The notes beneath the pieces are model-generated. The model did not search any database. It was not told the DNA's origin and was given only the letters and a program-made list of their open reading frames with translations. A stretch of DNA of 64,000 nucleotides, from positions 143,668 to 207,667 of the forward strand of contig JAFLCB010000005.1 in assembly GCA_017302795.1 (NCBI GenBank). Direction: 5' to 3'. The position numbers were made by a program, and so were the translations under genes. Source of the stretch: Deltaproteobacteria bacterium (GTDB taxonomy: Bacteria > Bdellovibrionota > Bdellovibrionia > Bdellovibrionales > JAMPXM01). Of this stretch, positions 62,704 through 64,000 are shown piece after piece (position 1 is the stretch's first letter; each line of letters starts with the position of its first letter).

Positions 62704-63825
62704 ATGAAGCAAAACGCCGCAAACTTCGCGGGATTGCGACTGGACCTAGCGAGAACTTTGTGGATCGCTATTTTTCTCATTCTGAATCTCGTTTCAACCA
62801 TCGCGGCGTCTCAATCTGAGTCGTCAGGTAGCGGCAGTGCCCGAAGTAACGCTCTCAGTGCCGATATAAATTATCGTCGTCGAGAGCTTGAAAATGATCC
62901 GAAAAACGCAGAGGCGCGAGCTCAGTTGGCAATCGCTCTCGAGCGCAAAAAAGACTACGCCGGCATGGTCGAAGTTTTGGAGGGACACAAAGATAAAGTC
63001 GGCCGAACCGGCTTGGTTCTTTTATCACGAGCCTACTCGCGTTTAGGCCGATCCGCCGATGAGATCGGGGTGCTTGAACTAGCGAAGGCACGGTTCCCAA
63101 AGGACATCCACTTACAAACTCTCCTCGCGGCGTCGCTTGGCCGTGCGGGACGCAAAGAAGCATCGATCGAGGCATTTTACAAAGCCCGTGAGGCAAACCC
63201 AAAATACATCCCAGCTTATGAGGGCTTGCTCGTCGAGCTTGTTAAAAGTGAATCACGACAAGAGGCGCGGGATCTTCTCGAGGACATGATGAAGAAGTTC
63301 GGCAAAAAGGGGCGATGGGTCAGCGAGCTTTGTTCGCTCTACGCAGCCGATGCTTTCTTAGAAAAAGCAGTTGAGACCTGCGCGGAGGGCTTGAAAAAAG
63401 ATCCCTCAAATCCGATGAACGCCGTTCATTTAGCAACAACCTACCGAGAGCAGGGCGAGGCTGACAAGGCGAAAAAAGTACTGGTTTCCGCAGCGACTCG
63501 GATCAGAAAATCCGAGCCTGTACAAACAGCACTGGGTGACTACTTTACTGAAAAGAAGAATTTCGTGGACGCCTACCGCTGGTACAAAGCTGGAGCAAAA
63601 TCGGACTCAACTAGCTACGCTGCTCAACTTGGACTTGCGCAAGCGGCCCTCGAGTTACAAAAAATGGATGACAGTCTCGCTGCCTTCACGGCCGCCTGTA
63701 AAATCAACCGAACCGCAATTCGTGAATTTCAGGGTGCATTGGGGAAAATCCGTCAGCGCGGAGATTTCAAGTGGCAGGGCCGTTTCGAAGACGCAATTGC
63801 GAATAGCTGCCAACTGAGTTTCTAA
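62704..63825 (+). CDS. TPR-repeat protein, secreted or membrane-anchored
   Basis: This is a protein of about 373 residues. An N-terminal hydrophobic segment (residues about 15-36) acts as signal peptide or anchor, followed by about eight tetratricopeptide-like helical repeats (AQLAIALERKKDYAGMVEVL and onward). The start is uncertain: TTG 62623, ATG 62674 and ATG 62704 are all in frame and none has a clear ribosome site; the last gives the most usual signal peptide. It is divergent from the TadE-like gene, so it may be a TadD-like assembly factor; that is inference. Confidence 0.72.
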   Translation: MKQNAANFAGLRLDLARTLWIAIFLILNLVSTIAASQSESSGSGSARSNALSADINYRRRELENDPKNAEARAQLAIALERKKDYAGMVEVLEGHKDKVGRTGLVLLSRAYSRLGRSADEIGVLELAKARFPKDIHLQTLLAASLGRAGRKEASIEAFYKAREANPKYIPAYEGLLVELVKSESRQEARDLLEDMMKKFGKKGRWVSELCSLYAADAFLEKAVETCAEGLKKDPSNPMNAVHLATTYREQGEADKAKKVLVSAATRIRKSEPVQTALGDYFTEKKNFVDAYRWYKAGAKSDSTSYAAQLGLAQAALELQKMDDSLAAFTAACKINRTAIREFQGALGKIRQRGDFKWQGRFEDAIANSCQLSF

Positions 63826-63848
63826 ACAGTCTCAATTCAAAATGTCGA

Positions 63849-64000
63849 CTAAAAATATCGACGGTATTCTCCACTCAGCTTCGTTCTTGCGACGCTGATT
63901 GAAGCCTTTGGTTCTGTGACATCAAGCCGTCCGGGCCCAACCAGAAATCCATGGACACCCGCCGGACCGGACTTGCGCAGGCGGATTTCAAGCAGCTTCC
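63849..64000 (-). CDS. C-terminal end of a gene running out of the window
   Basis: On the minus strand, an open frame enters from the window edge and ends with TAG at 63849-63851, giving 49 residues (ending SGEYRRYF). The sequence KLLEIRLRKSGPAGVHGFLV looks like ordinary protein with a beta-strand pattern, and it fills the space after the convergent TPR gene. It is too short to name. Confidence 0.5.
   Translation of the reverse strand, partial: KLLEIRLRKSGPAGVHGFLVGPGRLDVTEPKASISVARTKLSGEYRRYF

Overview
The window is chromosomal DNA of a Gram-negative bacterium. It is densely packed, with mixed strands, many 1-4 base overlaps between co-directional genes and no gap over 300 bases. Outer-membrane functions (Tol, an MCE/Mla-type lipid transporter, lipoproteins, L,D-transpeptidase), TadB/TadC/TadE-like fragments, many secreted proteins without recognisable families and a near-50% GC feel suggest a deltaproteobacterial-type genome, most likely Bdellovibrionota. 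That assignment is inference; no rRNA is present to test it. There is one tRNA (Phe, GAA), and no insertion sequence, prophage or CRISPR array.

Layout. 1-2010: the end of a secreted zinc metallopeptidase and a small anchored protein. 2032-7798 (minus): a complete SUF iron-sulphur operon, rrf2-sufB-sufC-sufD-sufS-nfu, headed by its probable Fe-S sensing repressor. 7928-15917: a degenerate GDPD-like protein, then tolQ-tolR-tolA-tolB, glnE and a secreted cyclophilin. 16180-22774: a 1104-residue secreted protein of unknown function, a small secreted protein with a strong terminator, a PAP2 phosphatase, a cyclic-nucleotide-binding protein and an SDR enzyme. 22778-27358 (minus): a BMP-type nucleoside ABC importer. 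27473-33000: peptidoglycan glycosyltransferase, L,D-transpeptidase, methyltransferase, typA and dusB. 33129-36872: an unusual group in which a threonine-dehydratase-like protein has lost its PLP lysine, a possible degenerate PP-loop protein is coupled to a GNAT acetyltransferase, and a His-rich membrane protein is divergent from them.

36851-41697: tRNA-Phe, a reverse transsulphuration pair (CGL and CBS), TadB/TadC-like genes and a 29-residue lysine-rich protein. 41866-45854 (minus): an MCE/Mla-type operon with two ATPases and two permeases. 45958-50254: a TCA operon icd-mdh-sucC-sucD with a strong terminator. 50353-58284: methyltransferase, outer-membrane-like protein, ndk, RNA uracil methyltransferase, TPR lipoprotein, RodZ-like protein, GT39-like glycosyltransferase and a PHP-like protein. 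58294-64000: ferredoxin, exonuclease, NAD synthetase, a DUF2203-like protein, a TadE-like Gly/Ser-rich protein, a TPR protein and one cut-off gene.

The most striking observation is in the MCE operon. One ATPase has lost the Walker B glutamate and the switch histidine but keeps a normal signature. The other keeps both residues but has a degenerate signature. This is the complementary pattern expected of an asymmetric heterodimeric ABC transporter with one consensus and one degenerate ATP site. Other points of interest are several catalytically degenerate homologues (PLP, PP-loop, GDPD and PHP families) and two loci with 30-base-period tandem palindromes.
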